In this document: positions 45,927 to 54,123 of the stretch, piece after piece
How the letters are laid out: every line of letters begins with the position of its first letter
How positions within the stretch are numbered: position 1 is the stretch's first letter
Source: Phycisphaerales bacterium
Lineage (GTDB): Bacteria > Planctomycetota > Phycisphaerae > Phycisphaerales > SM1A02
Length of the DNA: 56,347 nucleotides
Direction of reading: 5' to 3'
Assembly (NCBI GenBank): GCA_009691785.1
Contig: SIAM01000012.1
Span: forward strand, 1-56,347
Program-made: the position numbers and the translations under genes
The notes under the pieces: model-generated
The model's database searches: none
What the model saw: only the letters and a program-made list of their open reading frames with translations
What the model was told of the DNA's origin: nothing

Positions 45927-47480
45927 TCAATAGGACTTGGCAAACACCACTCGCCGCTCAGCTGGCTTGCCCGTCAAGATGCATGGTCCTGGATCCTTCG
46001 CATCATCCATGGGCACAACGCGAACAGTGACGCCCAATTCGTTTTTCAACTTGGCCTCCGCGTCCGCATCCATGGCAAAGCGACAACTGGCAAAGCCGCC
46101 ATGAATTTCCGTTGGCGAGTTTTCGCTTTCGGCGGTCTTGGGCGTGAAGAACTCGCGAAACTCCTTCGGGTCATCAATGGTCTTGGTGTTGGCATCGCGA
46201 AACGCCTTGGCCTTGGCCAACATGCCCGACTGAATTTCTTCAAGCAACTTCACGGCGCCGGCCACCAACGCGTCTGGCGTCATACTTTCCTTCTCCTTCA
46301 CGCCGCGGTCACGCCGCGACAAACTCACAACGCCTTGCTCCAAATCGCGTGGACCAACTTCTATGCGCACTGGCGCGCCCTTCTTCACCCAACTCCACAT
46401 CTTGTCACCGCCGCGCAAATCACGCGTGTCAACTTCCACTTCAATGGTGCGACCGGCGTAAGAAATTTCACTTAAGCGCGCGGCCAGTTTGTGGCATGCC
46501 TCTAGAACAGCGTCTTGTGTTTCGGGCTTGGGCGTAATGGGAAGAATCACAAAGTGCGTTGGCGCGAGTCGCGGTGGAACAATCAATCCATCATCATCAG
46601 CGTGGGTCATAATGAGTCCGCCCACCAAACGCGTGCTCACTCCCCAACTTGTAGTCCACGCATGTTGCAGTTGGCCGGCCTGATCCAAGAATTTAATTTC
46701 GCTGGCTTTCGCAAAGTTTTGCCCTAGAAAATGGCTTGTTCCTGCTTGCAACGCCTTGCGATCTTGCATCATGGACTCGATGGAAAAAGTATCCACTGCT
46801 CCAGGAAATCTCTCGCCGTCGGTCTTACGACCCTTGATCACCGGCATGGCCATCCAGTTTTCAGCGAAGTCGGCGTACACCTCAAGCATCTTCATTGTTT
46901 CCTCGCGCGCCTCCGCCTCTGTGGCGTGCGCGGTGTGACCCTCTTGCCATAAAAATTCCGTAGTGCGCAGAAACAAACGCGTTCGCATTTCCCAGCGCAC
47001 AACATTCGCCCACTGATTGATCAGCAACGGAAGATCGCGGTAACTCTCCACCCACTTCGCAAAGCTGGCACCAATAATTGTTTCGCTTGTTGGCCGCACA
47101 ATCAACGGCTCATCAAGCTTGCCCGTGGGCACCAACTTTCCATCTTTCATTTGCAAACGATGATGCGTCACCACGGCGCACTCTTTGGCAAAGCCATCAA
47201 CGTGGGCGGCTTCTTTTTCCAAAAACGAAAGCGGAATGAACAACGGAAAGTAGGCGTTCTTATGGCCTGTCACCTTGAACATTTTGTCCAGCGTGCGCTG
47301 AATATTTTCCCAAATGGCGTAGCCCCACGGCTTAATCACCATGCAACCGCGCACGGCGCTGTTCTCAGCTAGGTCCGCGGCCTTGACCACTTGTTGGTAC
47401 CACTCGGAATAATTTTGCTCGCGAGTTGGGGTGATGGCGGTTTGAACTTTGACGGTTTGATTTTTTGCTGATTGATTCAT
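45927..47480 (-). CDS. proS: Prolyl-tRNA synthetase, archaeal/eukaryotic-like type
   Basis: 517 residues from ATG 47480; an open frame of 29 more codons upstream lacks homology. The type is given by NYSEWYQQVV, RGCMVIKPWGYAIWE, VRPTSETIIG, LWQEGHTAHAT, HADDDGLIVPP and the C-terminal end GKPAERRVVFAKSY with a final Tyr. This is the class without the bacterial editing insertion. A C-terminal zinc-binding-like domain is present in reduced form. CHAD gene lies 133 bp upstream. Confidence 0.96.
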   Translation of the reverse strand: MNQSAKNQTVKVQTAITPTREQNYSEWYQQVVKAADLAENSAVRGCMVIKPWGYAIWENIQRTLDKMFKVTGHKNAYFPLFIPLSFLEKEAAHVDGFAKECAVVTHHRLQMKDGKLVPTGKLDEPLIVRPTSETIIGASFAKWVESYRDLPLLINQWANVVRWEMRTRLFLRTTEFLWQEGHTAHATEAEAREETMKMLEVYADFAENWMAMPVIKGRKTDGERFPGAVDTFSIESMMQDRKALQAGTSHFLGQNFAKASEIKFLDQAGQLQHAWTTSWGVSTRLVGGLIMTHADDDGLIVPPRLAPTHFVILPITPKPETQDAVLEACHKLAARLSEISYAGRTIEVEVDTRDLRGGDKMWSWVKKGAPVRIEVGPRDLEQGVVSLSRRDRGVKEKESMTPDALVAGAVKLLEEIQSGMLAKAKAFRDANTKTIDDPKEFREFFTPKTAESENSPTEIHGGFASCRFAMDADAEAKLKNELGVTVRVVPMDDAKDPGPCILTGKPAERRVVFAKSY

Positions 47481-47612
47481 ATGTGCACCAACCGTCAAGG
47501 TAACACGCCACGGCAAAGCGCACGGGGCGCGCCACCATTTGTCTTGCTCTATGCCAAGCGACTTCATTTAGCCGCGAAAATTTAGTCGCGCAAGAATGGC
47601 GCCCCAACCACA

Positions 47613-48653
47613 TCACAAAGAGTGCATATAAAGCACGATATGTCGCAAGGTTTTTTCAATATCAGATTTAAAAGCCTTCACAACCAATTTGTGCGCCTCT
47701 TTGGTGGCTTGAATCTCTGCTAGTGAAATTTGAATTTGCAGTATTTCAAACGCCGTGAGATTTTCCACAACTGGCACTGGCTTCGCCGTGATCTCTAACA
47801 GATAACTTTGGGTGGACTGACTGGGTGTGGGTTCGTCTTGTGTGAAAGGTATTTCCGTGGGCGATTTCTGCGCATGGTCTGTTTGAGTAGCCACAACTTC
47901 CACATGTGTTAATGGGTTGGCAACCACCGGCAACATCAGTCGGATAATGGACGCGTCACGCAATTCCCCCATGGCTTTCGCGGCGTCATCAAAGCGTTTC
48001 TCAAATTCCAAACCACGCTCGCCACTTTGTGCGCGCAAAATTCGTAAGGCAATGTGCGTGCGCTGAACGCGCTTGCGCAAAGAGTGCAACCAAACTGCGT
48101 CACGACCATTCCACGATTTCTTTGCTTGCAAGCGCGCCCTATTCCAAATATGTTCAACGGAACCAGCGACCATCTCTGGGGTGAGATCTGCAAACTTAAT
48201 TTTTTCCGTCACCGAAATAAGGTGTTCTGTATCACCAGTCAAGCCATCAAGCACCTCGCGCCTATCCCAGCCATGCATTGTTCTGTCCATTGGTCCGCAT
48301 GCGCTTGCCCACGCCAAACGCGCGCTGTTCTGATGTATCAGTGGTACGCGAATAATAATTTCAGCGAGCTTTTTTTCACGCGCGTCCATATCACGAAACG
48401 CCCCCAAGCGCCGCGCTAAAGCAGCCCAACATGCGTCAAGTGTTTGACGTTTATCAGCGCTTAGACTGCCAGCGGTCAACAGCAACAGGCAACGAATTTT
48501 CTTTACGGCGCGCCTGTATCCGCGAATGCCTTCAACTTGATCATGCTCCGCCACGCCCAATGCTTGCGCCAATCGCATATGCGCTGACTCGCACTCTTGA
48601 TGCAGAAGATTCTGAATCAGTTTGCCGGCGAACGTGGACGACTTTTGTTTCAC
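47613..48653 (-). CDS. CHAD domain protein
   Basis: 346 residues, mostly alpha-helical. Two CHAD halves are visible: VEGIRGYRRAVKKIRCLLLL plus RLGAFRDMDAREKK (about 38-95) and LHSLRKRVQRTHIALRIL plus AMGELRDASI (about 190-250). The conserved basic residues suggest polyphosphate binding, the property known for this family. No CYTH triphosphatase domain or polyphosphate kinase gene is adjacent. A variable acidic segment (about 255-295) follows. It is cytosolic. Confidence 0.85.
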   Translation of the reverse strand: MKQKSSTFAGKLIQNLLHQECESAHMRLAQALGVAEHDQVEGIRGYRRAVKKIRCLLLLTAGSLSADKRQTLDACWAALARRLGAFRDMDAREKKLAEIIIRVPLIHQNSARLAWASACGPMDRTMHGWDRREVLDGLTGDTEHLISVTEKIKFADLTPEMVAGSVEHIWNRARLQAKKSWNGRDAVWLHSLRKRVQRTHIALRILRAQSGERGLEFEKRFDDAAKAMGELRDASIIRLMLPVVANPLTHVEVVATQTDHAQKSPTEIPFTQDEPTPSQSTQSYLLEITAKPVPVVENLTAFEILQIQISLAEIQATKEAHKLVVKAFKSDIEKTLRHIVLYMHSL

Positions 48654-48815
48654 AGACCCATACTACGAAGCGGCGATCAAAATTCCGAGTACGCCAAAAA
48701 TTCCCAACACAATAGTCACAATTTCATTCGATTTAAAAATGAACGCTCCATGGCTTCACCAAGAAAGCATTTCGTGCTGGTTAAAATGAATTCTTACGTC
48801 ACCACCAAAGCAAAA

Positions 48816-49412
48816 TTAATGTCCAGACGATGAGGCCTTAGGCTCGTCACCGGTTTGTGTTTTGGGAATAATTGGCGAAGCAACAGGCGCTTCGGGGGCC
48901 TCTATAAGAATGCCAGTCCGTGGTGGATTAAACACGGGCTTCTCCACTGGAATCAACCAACGCTGCACAAATGATGGTCGATACTCCGCGCCAAACGCGC
49001 CTTCCAGATGCACGGTGGCCATTTGCCAGACGCCATCGGAGGTGACATAAATCACATCGACTTCCGCATGGCTGCCATTCAAACGAAGTTGTTGCAGCGT
49101 CGTGCCAACCTTATCGCTTTCAGTCATGGCACGTGAACCATCGCCAAGTTTGGTGGCAACGTCGTCCCAAACAAACTGCGGCGTCTGCGGCGGCAAATTG
49201 AAAACTAAAATTTCACCGGGCGTCGCCAATCGTAGTTGCGCGTAACGCAATCCATTGGCCATGACTTGTGGACATGGCGGAGTTGATGGTGAAAGAATTG
49301 TTTTGCCCGACGTTGGTGGATACGTTGCGCCGGCCGTGCAACCGGCCAACGCCATCATGAAACTTGACGCGAGTACGGCGGCGAGCAAAAGTGGTGATGT
49401 GATTCGTTGCAT
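48816..49412 (-). CDS. Predicted lipoprotein after nusG
   Basis: 198 residues from ATG 49412, with GGGAG 8 bases upstream; another ATG lies 15 bp further up. Signal peptide with lipobox LAGC (Cys24). The mature region has LRYAQLRLATPGEILVFNLP and VDVIYVTSDGVWQMATVHLEG, a small beta domain without a known family. The C-terminus is Pro-rich. It starts 39 bp after nusG, in the place where rplK usually lies. Confidence 0.7.
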   Translation of the reverse strand: MQRITSPLLLAAVLASSFMMALAGCTAGATYPPTSGKTILSPSTPPCPQVMANGLRYAQLRLATPGEILVFNLPPQTPQFVWDDVATKLGDGSRAMTESDKVGTTLQQLRLNGSHAEVDVIYVTSDGVWQMATVHLEGAFGAEYRPSFVQRWLIPVEKPVFNPPRTGILIEAPEAPVASPIIPKTQTGDEPKASSSGH

Positions 49413-49451
49413 ATGAGCTGCTCCCATTTCAAATCAAGCCAAATTCCGTTC

Positions 49452-50279
49452 TTACTTTTCAGCCTTGGCAATTTGCCAATACTCAAGCTCAACAGGAGCC
49501 TGACGACCGAAGATGGTAACCAACACGCGAACCAAGCCCTTCTCAGGCAATGTTTCGTCAACCGTTCCTTCGTAATTCTGGAACGGACCTTCCTTAATCA
49601 CAACCGCGTCGCCCTTCACAAACTCCATGCGCACGGTCGGTGATTCATCAGGCTTCTTGCTGTCGAACAACATCTTCTCAACTTCTGGCGGCGCCATTGG
49701 CGTTGGTCGACCAGCGGTACCAACGAAGTCGCCCACGCCCGTGGTTTCCTTGATCAAGAAAAACACGTCTTGCGGAATGCGACCATCTGGCTCCAACTTC
49801 ATTTCAACAAACACATAGCCGGGATACAACTTTGTTTCAGTCACGCGTTGCTTGCCGGCCTTGATGGTCTTGGTCTTTTCAGTTGGCACCATGATGCGGC
49901 CAACCAAATGCTTCATGCCTTCAATTTGAACCTTGCGCTCAAGCGTTGACTGCACGGAATTTTCCTTGTTGCTGGCAACGCGAAGCACGAACCAATCCAT
50001 GCCGTCGCGATACATGGGCAACTCGCTGTCGGGATCAACTGGTGTCAGCGTTCCGTTGGCGGTCATTTCCGCGGCTGACATGGTTGGCGGCGCCAACATG
50101 GGCGTGCCCCTGTTCTTGGTGCTTGCAGCTTCATACGCGCGACTGGTGGCCACACCGCCCTTCAGTGGGCCGCCACTTCGAAGCGCGCCAAGCCCAGCGG
50201 AAAGATTCTTGGTCTTGGTTGGGGTCTGGGCCTCAATTTCATTATTATTTTCGGTATTTTGTGATTCTTCTGACAGCAT
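49452..50279 (-). CDS. nusG: Transcription termination/antitermination protein NusG with N-terminal extension
   Basis: 275 residues from ATG 50279, where GAGGAG overlapping the secE stop is a clear SD. The NGN domain starts near residue 95 (DWFVLRVASNKE, LYPGYVFVEM, FVGTAGRPTPM) and the KOW domain near 220 (KGDAVVIKEGPFQNYEGTV). The first 90 residues are Ser/Thr/Asn/Pro-rich, without structure, and not present in E. coli NusG. NusG couples RNA polymerase with Rho and ribosomes; rho is at 54-55.5 kb. secE stop and nusG start are 5 bp apart. Confidence 0.95.
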   Translation of the reverse strand: MLSEESQNTENNNEIEAQTPTKTKNLSAGLGALRSGGPLKGGVATSRAYEAASTKNRGTPMLAPPTMSAAEMTANGTLTPVDPDSELPMYRDGMDWFVLRVASNKENSVQSTLERKVQIEGMKHLVGRIMVPTEKTKTIKAGKQRVTETKLYPGYVFVEMKLEPDGRIPQDVFFLIKETTGVGDFVGTAGRPTPMAPPEVEKMLFDSKKPDESPTVRMEFVKGDAVVIKEGPFQNYEGTVDETLPEKGLVRVLVTIFGRQAPVELEYWQIAKAEK

Positions 50280-50284
50280 GTTGA

Positions 50285-50695
50285 TCAACTCCTCATGTCC
50301 AAAACTTTCATCCAAACGAACAGGGTGGAAAATATAAAGTCAAATATCCAACAGAACAGTGAAATGATGAACACCACCGCGATCACCACGACCGTGCTTC
50401 CAACAAGCTCGTGCCTGGTGGACCAATTCACTTTTTTCATTTCGCCTTCGGTGGCCACAAGAAAGTCAACGCTGCGCGCGTTCCAGCCAACAAACCACCA
50501 TAAGGCGGCGCCAACAACTGCCAGGAAAAGTGCCGCCACGCCGCTGGCAAGATAGATGGATGGGAAACCCACACTCACCGTATCAAGCATGCGCCAAATC
50601 CAAATGGCTCCAAGCACCGCCACCAAACCAAAGCCAACCACGGACATCATTCGTGTCCAGTAGCCCTGACCAAATTTTCGAATCGCAGTTGACAT
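50285..50695 (-). CDS. secE: Preprotein translocase subunit SecE
   Basis: 136 residues with three hydrophobic segments (about 15-36, 48-70 and 100-125). The conserved amphipathic helix and third TM are EMKKVNWSTRHELVGSTVVVI. Many bacterial SecE proteins have one TM; this form has two extra N-terminal ones, as in E. coli. It is followed by nusG and preceded by tRNA-Trp, the classical arrangement. Confidence 0.94.
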   Translation of the reverse strand: MSTAIRKFGQGYWTRMMSVVGFGLVAVLGAIWIWRMLDTVSVGFPSIYLASGVAALFLAVVGAALWWFVGWNARSVDFLVATEGEMKKVNWSTRHELVGSTVVVIAVVFIISLFCWIFDFIFSTLFVWMKVLDMRS

Positions 50696-50838
50696 GATGA
50701 ACTTTCAGAATGTGGTGAGAAGAAATACAAACACTTGAAACAACAAATTGCGCTACGAACACCTTCGCCTAGAAGCACGCCCAAACTTCACTGACGCCAA
50801 GCGACTGCCGCACACAAGCCGCCGAACAGACCGTCAAA

Positions 50839-50911
50839 CACGCCGGGAGGGGATCGAACCCGCGACCTGCGGATTTGGAATCCGCTGCTCTACCAGCTGA
50901 GCTACCGACGT
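50839..50911 (-). tRNA. tRNA-Trp(CCA)
   Basis: A 73-nt cloverleaf: acceptor ACGTCGG pairs with CCGGCGT, anticodon stem GCGGA/TCCGC holds loop TTCCAAA (anticodon CCA), discriminator G. T-stem GCGGG/CCCTC contains one C-U mismatch. CCA tail is not encoded. Lies between rpmG and secE. Confidence 0.95.
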
Positions 50912-50914
50912 TTA

Positions 50915-50938
50915 TGCGTTCGCAAGGGAAAATCCCTT
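50915..50938 (-). other. Two small hairpins in the rpmG - tRNA-Trp spacer
   Basis: AAGGGA/TCCCTT with a 3-nt loop (50924-50938) overlaps the rpmG stop, and the palindrome TGCGTTCGCA (50915-50924) follows at once. They could be RNA processing signals on the 5' side of the tRNA. No U-run. Confidence 0.45.
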
Positions 50939-51116
50939 ACTTGCGCTTGATTTTGTGAAGGGTGTGCTTGCGAAGTCGTGGCGAAAACTTTTTAAAGCCC
51001 TCTTTCACTCGTTCGGAAATTCCGCCCTTCACGCGGATTTCGGTGCGGTAATTCAAGTCACCAGTTTCGGTGCATTGAAGCCAAACATATTCGCGATCGA
51101 GAGATTTTTTAGCCAT
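50937..51116 (-). CDS. rpmG: 50S ribosomal protein bL33
   Basis: 59 residues (MAKKSLDREYVWLQCTETGD, then LNYRTEIRVKGG, ending in LHKIKRK), short enough to be missed by ORF finders. It has one Cys (15) and lacks the two CxxC pairs, so it is the zinc-free form. It lies 82 bp after tuf and 25 bp before tRNA-Trp; GGAG stands 7 bases before the ATG. Confidence 0.95.
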   Translation of the reverse strand: MAKKSLDREYVWLQCTETGDLNYRTEIRVKGGISERVKEGFKKFSPRLRKHTLHKIKRK

Positions 51117-51126
51117 GACAAACTCC

Positions 51127-51186
51127 AGGCCCGAGGCCTTTGATAAATCCCATCTGTTCCCGCCGACACGTGGTCAGCGGAAACAG
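51127..51186 (-). other. Hairpins in the tuf - rpmG spacer
   Basis: On the minus strand CTGTTTCCGC pairs with GCGGGAACAG (51154-51186; 10 bp including one G-U). A second hairpin AGGCC/GGCCT with TCG loop (51127-51139) lies just before the rpmG SD. There is no full U-run after the first. It may be a partial terminator or a processing site that sets the tuf to rpmG ratio. Confidence 0.55.
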
Positions 51187-51198
51187 ACAGGATGAAAC

Positions 51199-52425
51199 TT
51201 ACAGATTGATCTTCGTACAAACACCTGAACCCACGGTTCGACCACCCTCACGGACGGCGAAACGTGTTCCAACTTCCATGGCCACGCCCTTGCCTTCAAG
51301 GTCAACGCGCATGGTGATATTGTCGCCAGGCATGCACATCAAGTCCTTCGACTCAACGCCTTCCTTGATCAGCTCAATGCGACCGGTGATGTCTGAAGTA
51401 CGGAAGTAGAACTGTGGCTTGTAGCCAGAGATGAAAGATGTGGATCGACCACCCTCTTCCTTCTTCAGAACATATACTTCCGCTTCAAACTGACTGTGTG
51501 GCTTGATGGTTCCTGGCTTGCAGAGAACTTGACCACGCTCAACGTCGGATTTTTCAACGCCACGAAGGAGACAACCAACGTTGTCACCAGCGCGACCTTC
51601 ATCAAGCGTCTTCTGGAACATTTCAACGCCGGTCACGATTGACTTGCGTGTGTCTGGTCGCAGACCAACGATTTCAATTTCATCGTTGACCTTGATGATG
51701 CCACGCTCGATGCGGCCAGTGGCCACGGTTCCACGACCCTTGATGCTGAAGACGTCTTCGACGCTCATCATGAAAGGCTTGTCTGTTTCACGAACAGGCT
51801 CTGGAATGTGCGTGTCAATTGCGTCCATAAGATCGGAAATGCACTTGGTTTTCTCGGCATCGCCTGGATTGTTCAACGCTGGGAAAGCGGCGCCACGAAT
51901 GATTGGAATCTTGTCGCCATCAAATCCGTACTTGGTGAGCAATTCACGAACTTCCATTTCAACCAGTTCAAGCAATTCCTTGTCATCGACAAGGTCGCAC
52001 TTGTTCAAGAACACAACAAGCGCTGGAACGCCAACTTGGCGCGCCAACAGAATGTGCTCCTTGGTTTGCGGCATCGGGCCGTCGGTTGCGCTCACCACTA
52101 AAATTGCGCCGTCCATTTGCGCGGCGCCGGTGATCATGTTCTTCACATAATCGGCGTGGCCTGGGCAATCAACGTGCGCGTAATGGCGGGACTTGGTTTC
52201 GTATTCAACGTGGCTGGTGGCAATGGTCACGATCTTTGTTGGATCGCGACGGCCTTCGCTTACGCTGGCCTTGGCAACGGCGTCGTAGGCGACGGCTTTG
52301 CTGAGACCCTTGGCGGCTTGAACTGCGGTGATGGCAGCGGTGAGGGTTGTCTTACCGTGATCGACGTGTCCGATCGTGCCTACATTGACGTGTGGTTTTG
52401 TGCGATTGAAATTTTCTTTGGCCAT
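51199..52425 (-). CDS. tuf: Elongation factor Tu
   Basis: 408 residues from ATG 52425 ([20 protein letters not shown]), with GGAG 8 bases upstream; the longer frame covers only the leader. G1 GHVDHGKT (19-26), G3 DCPGH, G4 NKCD, G5 near GAAFPA. Switch I differs from E. coli: RGITINTSH is [10 protein letters not shown] (63-72), with about five extra residues before it. The switch Thr (67) is kept. I associate this form with planctomycetes. It brings aminoacyl-tRNA to the ribosome. It follows tRNA-Thr by 152 bp with several hairpins. Confidence 0.98.
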   Translation of the reverse strand: MAKENFNRTKPHVNVGTIGHVDHGKTTLTAAITAVQAAKGLSKAVAYDAVAKASVSEGRRDPTKIVTIATSHVEYETKSRHYAHVDCPGHADYVKNMITGAAQMDGAILVVSATDGPMPQTKEHILLARQVGVPALVVFLNKCDLVDDKELLELVEMEVRELLTKYGFDGDKIPIIRGAAFPALNNPGDAEKTKCISDLMDAIDTHIPEPVRETDKPFMMSVEDVFSIKGRGTVATGRIERGIIKVNDEIEIVGLRPDTRKSIVTGVEMFQKTLDEGRAGDNVGCLLRGVEKSDVERGQVLCKPGTIKPHSQFEAEVYVLKKEEGGRSTSFISGYKPQFYFRTSDITGRIELIKEGVESKDLMCMPGDNITMRVDLEGKGVAMEVGTRFAVREGGRTVGSGVCTKINL

Positions 52426-52465
52426 GACATTGCTCCAATCCGACAGACTTTGAGAAACTCGACGC

Positions 52466-52567
52466 GTCGGAACTGTTCCGACAAGGTTCGTCAAGTCGCT
52501 CGGGCGACTGCGTTCGAGCGCGTGCTCGAACGACTTTCATTTCGGCTGACGTTCGATGAACATCGAA
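52466..52567 (-). other. Four tandem hairpins in the tRNA-Thr - tuf leader
   Basis: Read on the minus strand from the tRNA to tuf: TTCGATG/CATCGAA (52552-52567, 2-nt spacing), CGTTCGAGC/GCTCGAACG (52511-52532, 9 bp, 4-nt loop), AGTCGC/GCGACT (52494-52509, 4-nt loop) and GTCGGAA/TTCCGAC (52466-52482, 3-nt loop). All stems are perfect and none is followed by a U-run. They fill most of the spacer. Likely a structured mRNA leader or processing region; role unknown. Confidence 0.65.
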
Positions 52568-52577
52568 TTCGTCTATA

Positions 52578-52649
52578 AGCCACCGAAGGGGATTGAACCC
52601 TCGACCTCACCCTTACCAAGGGTGTGCTCTACCACTGAGCTACGGTGGC
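52578..52649 (-). tRNA. tRNA-Thr(GGT)
   Basis: 72 nt: acceptor GCCACCG/CGGTGGC, anticodon stem CACCC/GGGTG with loop TTGGTAA (anticodon GGT), T-stem GAGGG/CCCTT. CCA not encoded. First gene of the tuf unit. Confidence 0.96.
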
Positions 52650-52657
52650 GCTTACCG

Positions 52658-52686
52658 ATTAAAAACCGCCCGTAGAAACGGGCGGT
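52658..52686 (-). terminator. Terminator-like hairpin just upstream of tRNA-Thr
   Basis: AACCGCCCGT/ACGGGCGGTT, 10-bp stem with a 4-nt loop (52663-52686), followed on the minus strand by TTTTTAATC. It ends 9-14 bp before the tRNA 5' end. It could end transcripts of the pseudopilin gene, or act as an attenuator of the tuf unit, since a promoter lies directly upstream. Confidence 0.8.
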
Positions 52687-52695
52687 TAATGAAGA

Positions 52696-52723
52696 ATGTT
52701 ACCTATTTTTTGGCGTGGGTCAA
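52696..52723 (-). promoter_or_regulatory. Candidate sigma-70 promoter of the tRNA-Thr - tuf unit
   Basis: Minus strand -35 TTGACC (52718-52723) and -10 TAACAT (52696-52701), 16 bp apart. The predicted start lies near 52689, at the foot of the terminator-like hairpin. The -35 matches 5 of 6, the -10 matches 4 of 6. Confidence 0.5.
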
Positions 52724-52894
52724 GTGGGGGAAAGTATGTGGACGAATCACAGAATGATTGAAACAAGGCGATTGCTCGGCGCGCCAAATGTAAGTTGAAC
52801 AGGGGCAACCAACTGGGTTCGTTATGCAAACGCAACAACTAAAATAGTTGTTTTGGAAACCAAAAAAACGCCGTTTTTGATCTAAAAAAGGCTT

Positions 52895-54004
52895 TTAACG
52901 CATGTCGAGGTGGCGAAACCGAATCCCTCGTCCTGGATCGCTACCAGCCGTAGTGTCTATAAATGTGCCGTTATCTTTTCGGTCATTTGCCCCGCCCTCA
53001 AGCTCAAAGATGGACTCCCATTTCGTTTCCGCTTGAACATGTCCATCCAAAAGAAGAAGTAAGCAAGTCTCACCAGGATAACGAAAGTCGATTTGTCCCA
53101 AGCTTACTTGAGTTGATTCCCCAGAATCTGAATCAATTCCACCATCTGTTAGTTCACAATTTAATGGACGAATAGTAAGAACTCCACCATCTGTCGAATC
53201 AACAGGATCAATGGTTTCACCGGCGGATGAATCGATAAGGTAAGCGCTGATTTCGGGACGCACCATTTCTCCAAAAGTAAAATATGGTCCTTTGGGAGCG
53301 TCGTATCTATGATTGGTATTTATTCGAGATGCGGTGCGAGAATCGAAAAAATTGTTGGCGGCAAATTGGCCAGGAACTCCCTTGCTTAGTGCGTTGCTTC
53401 CTAATTTATTCGTGGCAATATCATCATCTAGACTCATGGGTCTTGCTGGAATGAACTCTTCGTAAGTTGTGTACATATTTTTTGCCTGCGCTTTAGAGCG
53501 AAACGGAGACTTTTCATATCCGTCCAGTTTGTCATATAGCATGTCGTCAGGATTATCAAATCGATATTGATATTCACTGACGACTGGGGCGCTAGTATCA
53601 TCACTATCAATCGCCTCGATTGCGATGGGACCAAACCCCGCATCGGTCCATAAAATATCTGCCCAGGTTCCCTTGTACTGTTGACCCGTTGGCGGATTTG
53701 TTTCACTGCGCGGCTTTGCCTTCACGGAAACAGTTGCCGCGGAATTATCAAACGCACTAGGAACAATTGTGTCGCGATTCGCCTGCGCATACGACTGCAT
53801 CAGTAGAAACGTCTGCTTCATATTTGCCATGCTTCCGGCACGCAATGCATTTCCACGAACGGCGTTTAGTGTTGGTATGAGAAGTCCAATCAAAAGCGCG
53901 ATAATTCCAACGACCACTAATATTTCAACAATGGTGAATGCACGTTGAGCTTTGTGCAATGCCTTGAGTGTGACGGGCGCGTGCGGAGTATTGCTAAAAT
54001 TCAT
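52895..54004 (-). CDS. Type II/IV pseudopilin-like protein (DUF1559-like)
   Basis: 369 residues from ATG 54004, with AGAAGGAAA before it. The prepilin motif RA^FTIVEILVVVGIIALLIGLL is at residues 21-42, with Ala instead of Gly at -1 and Glu27 at +5. The large C-terminal domain ends with a CLLLLLDGHVQAE strand and RHLDMR, similar to the DG end of DUF1559 proteins of planctomycetes. Such proteins are processed by PilD-type peptidase; their function is mostly unknown. It stands alone, 119 bp after rho. Confidence 0.82.
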   Translation of the reverse strand: MNFSNTPHAPVTLKALHKAQRAFTIVEILVVVGIIALLIGLLIPTLNAVRGNALRAGSMANMKQTFLLMQSYAQANRDTIVPSAFDNSAATVSVKAKPRSETNPPTGQQYKGTWADILWTDAGFGPIAIEAIDSDDTSAPVVSEYQYRFDNPDDMLYDKLDGYEKSPFRSKAQAKNMYTTYEEFIPARPMSLDDDIATNKLGSNALSKGVPGQFAANNFFDSRTASRINTNHRYDAPKGPYFTFGEMVRPEISAYLIDSSAGETIDPVDSTDGGVLTIRPLNCELTDGGIDSDSGESTQVSLGQIDFRYPGETCLLLLLDGHVQAETKWESIFELEGGANDRKDNGTFIDTTAGSDPGRGIRFRHLDMR

Positions 54005-54123
54005 TGAGTTTCCTTCTAAAATGGTGTCTTTCGCCATACGCAGTAATTACGCAAGGGTGCGGACGTTTCTCATTCAATGGGCTTCGCTTGGCCATGCGAA
54101 AGTAAATAAATGTAAACCCATTA

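Noticed and set aside
45810..46475. 221-codon plus-strand frame
   Set aside because: It is mostly antisense to proS, with His/Leu/Arg-rich shadow composition and no recognisable start.
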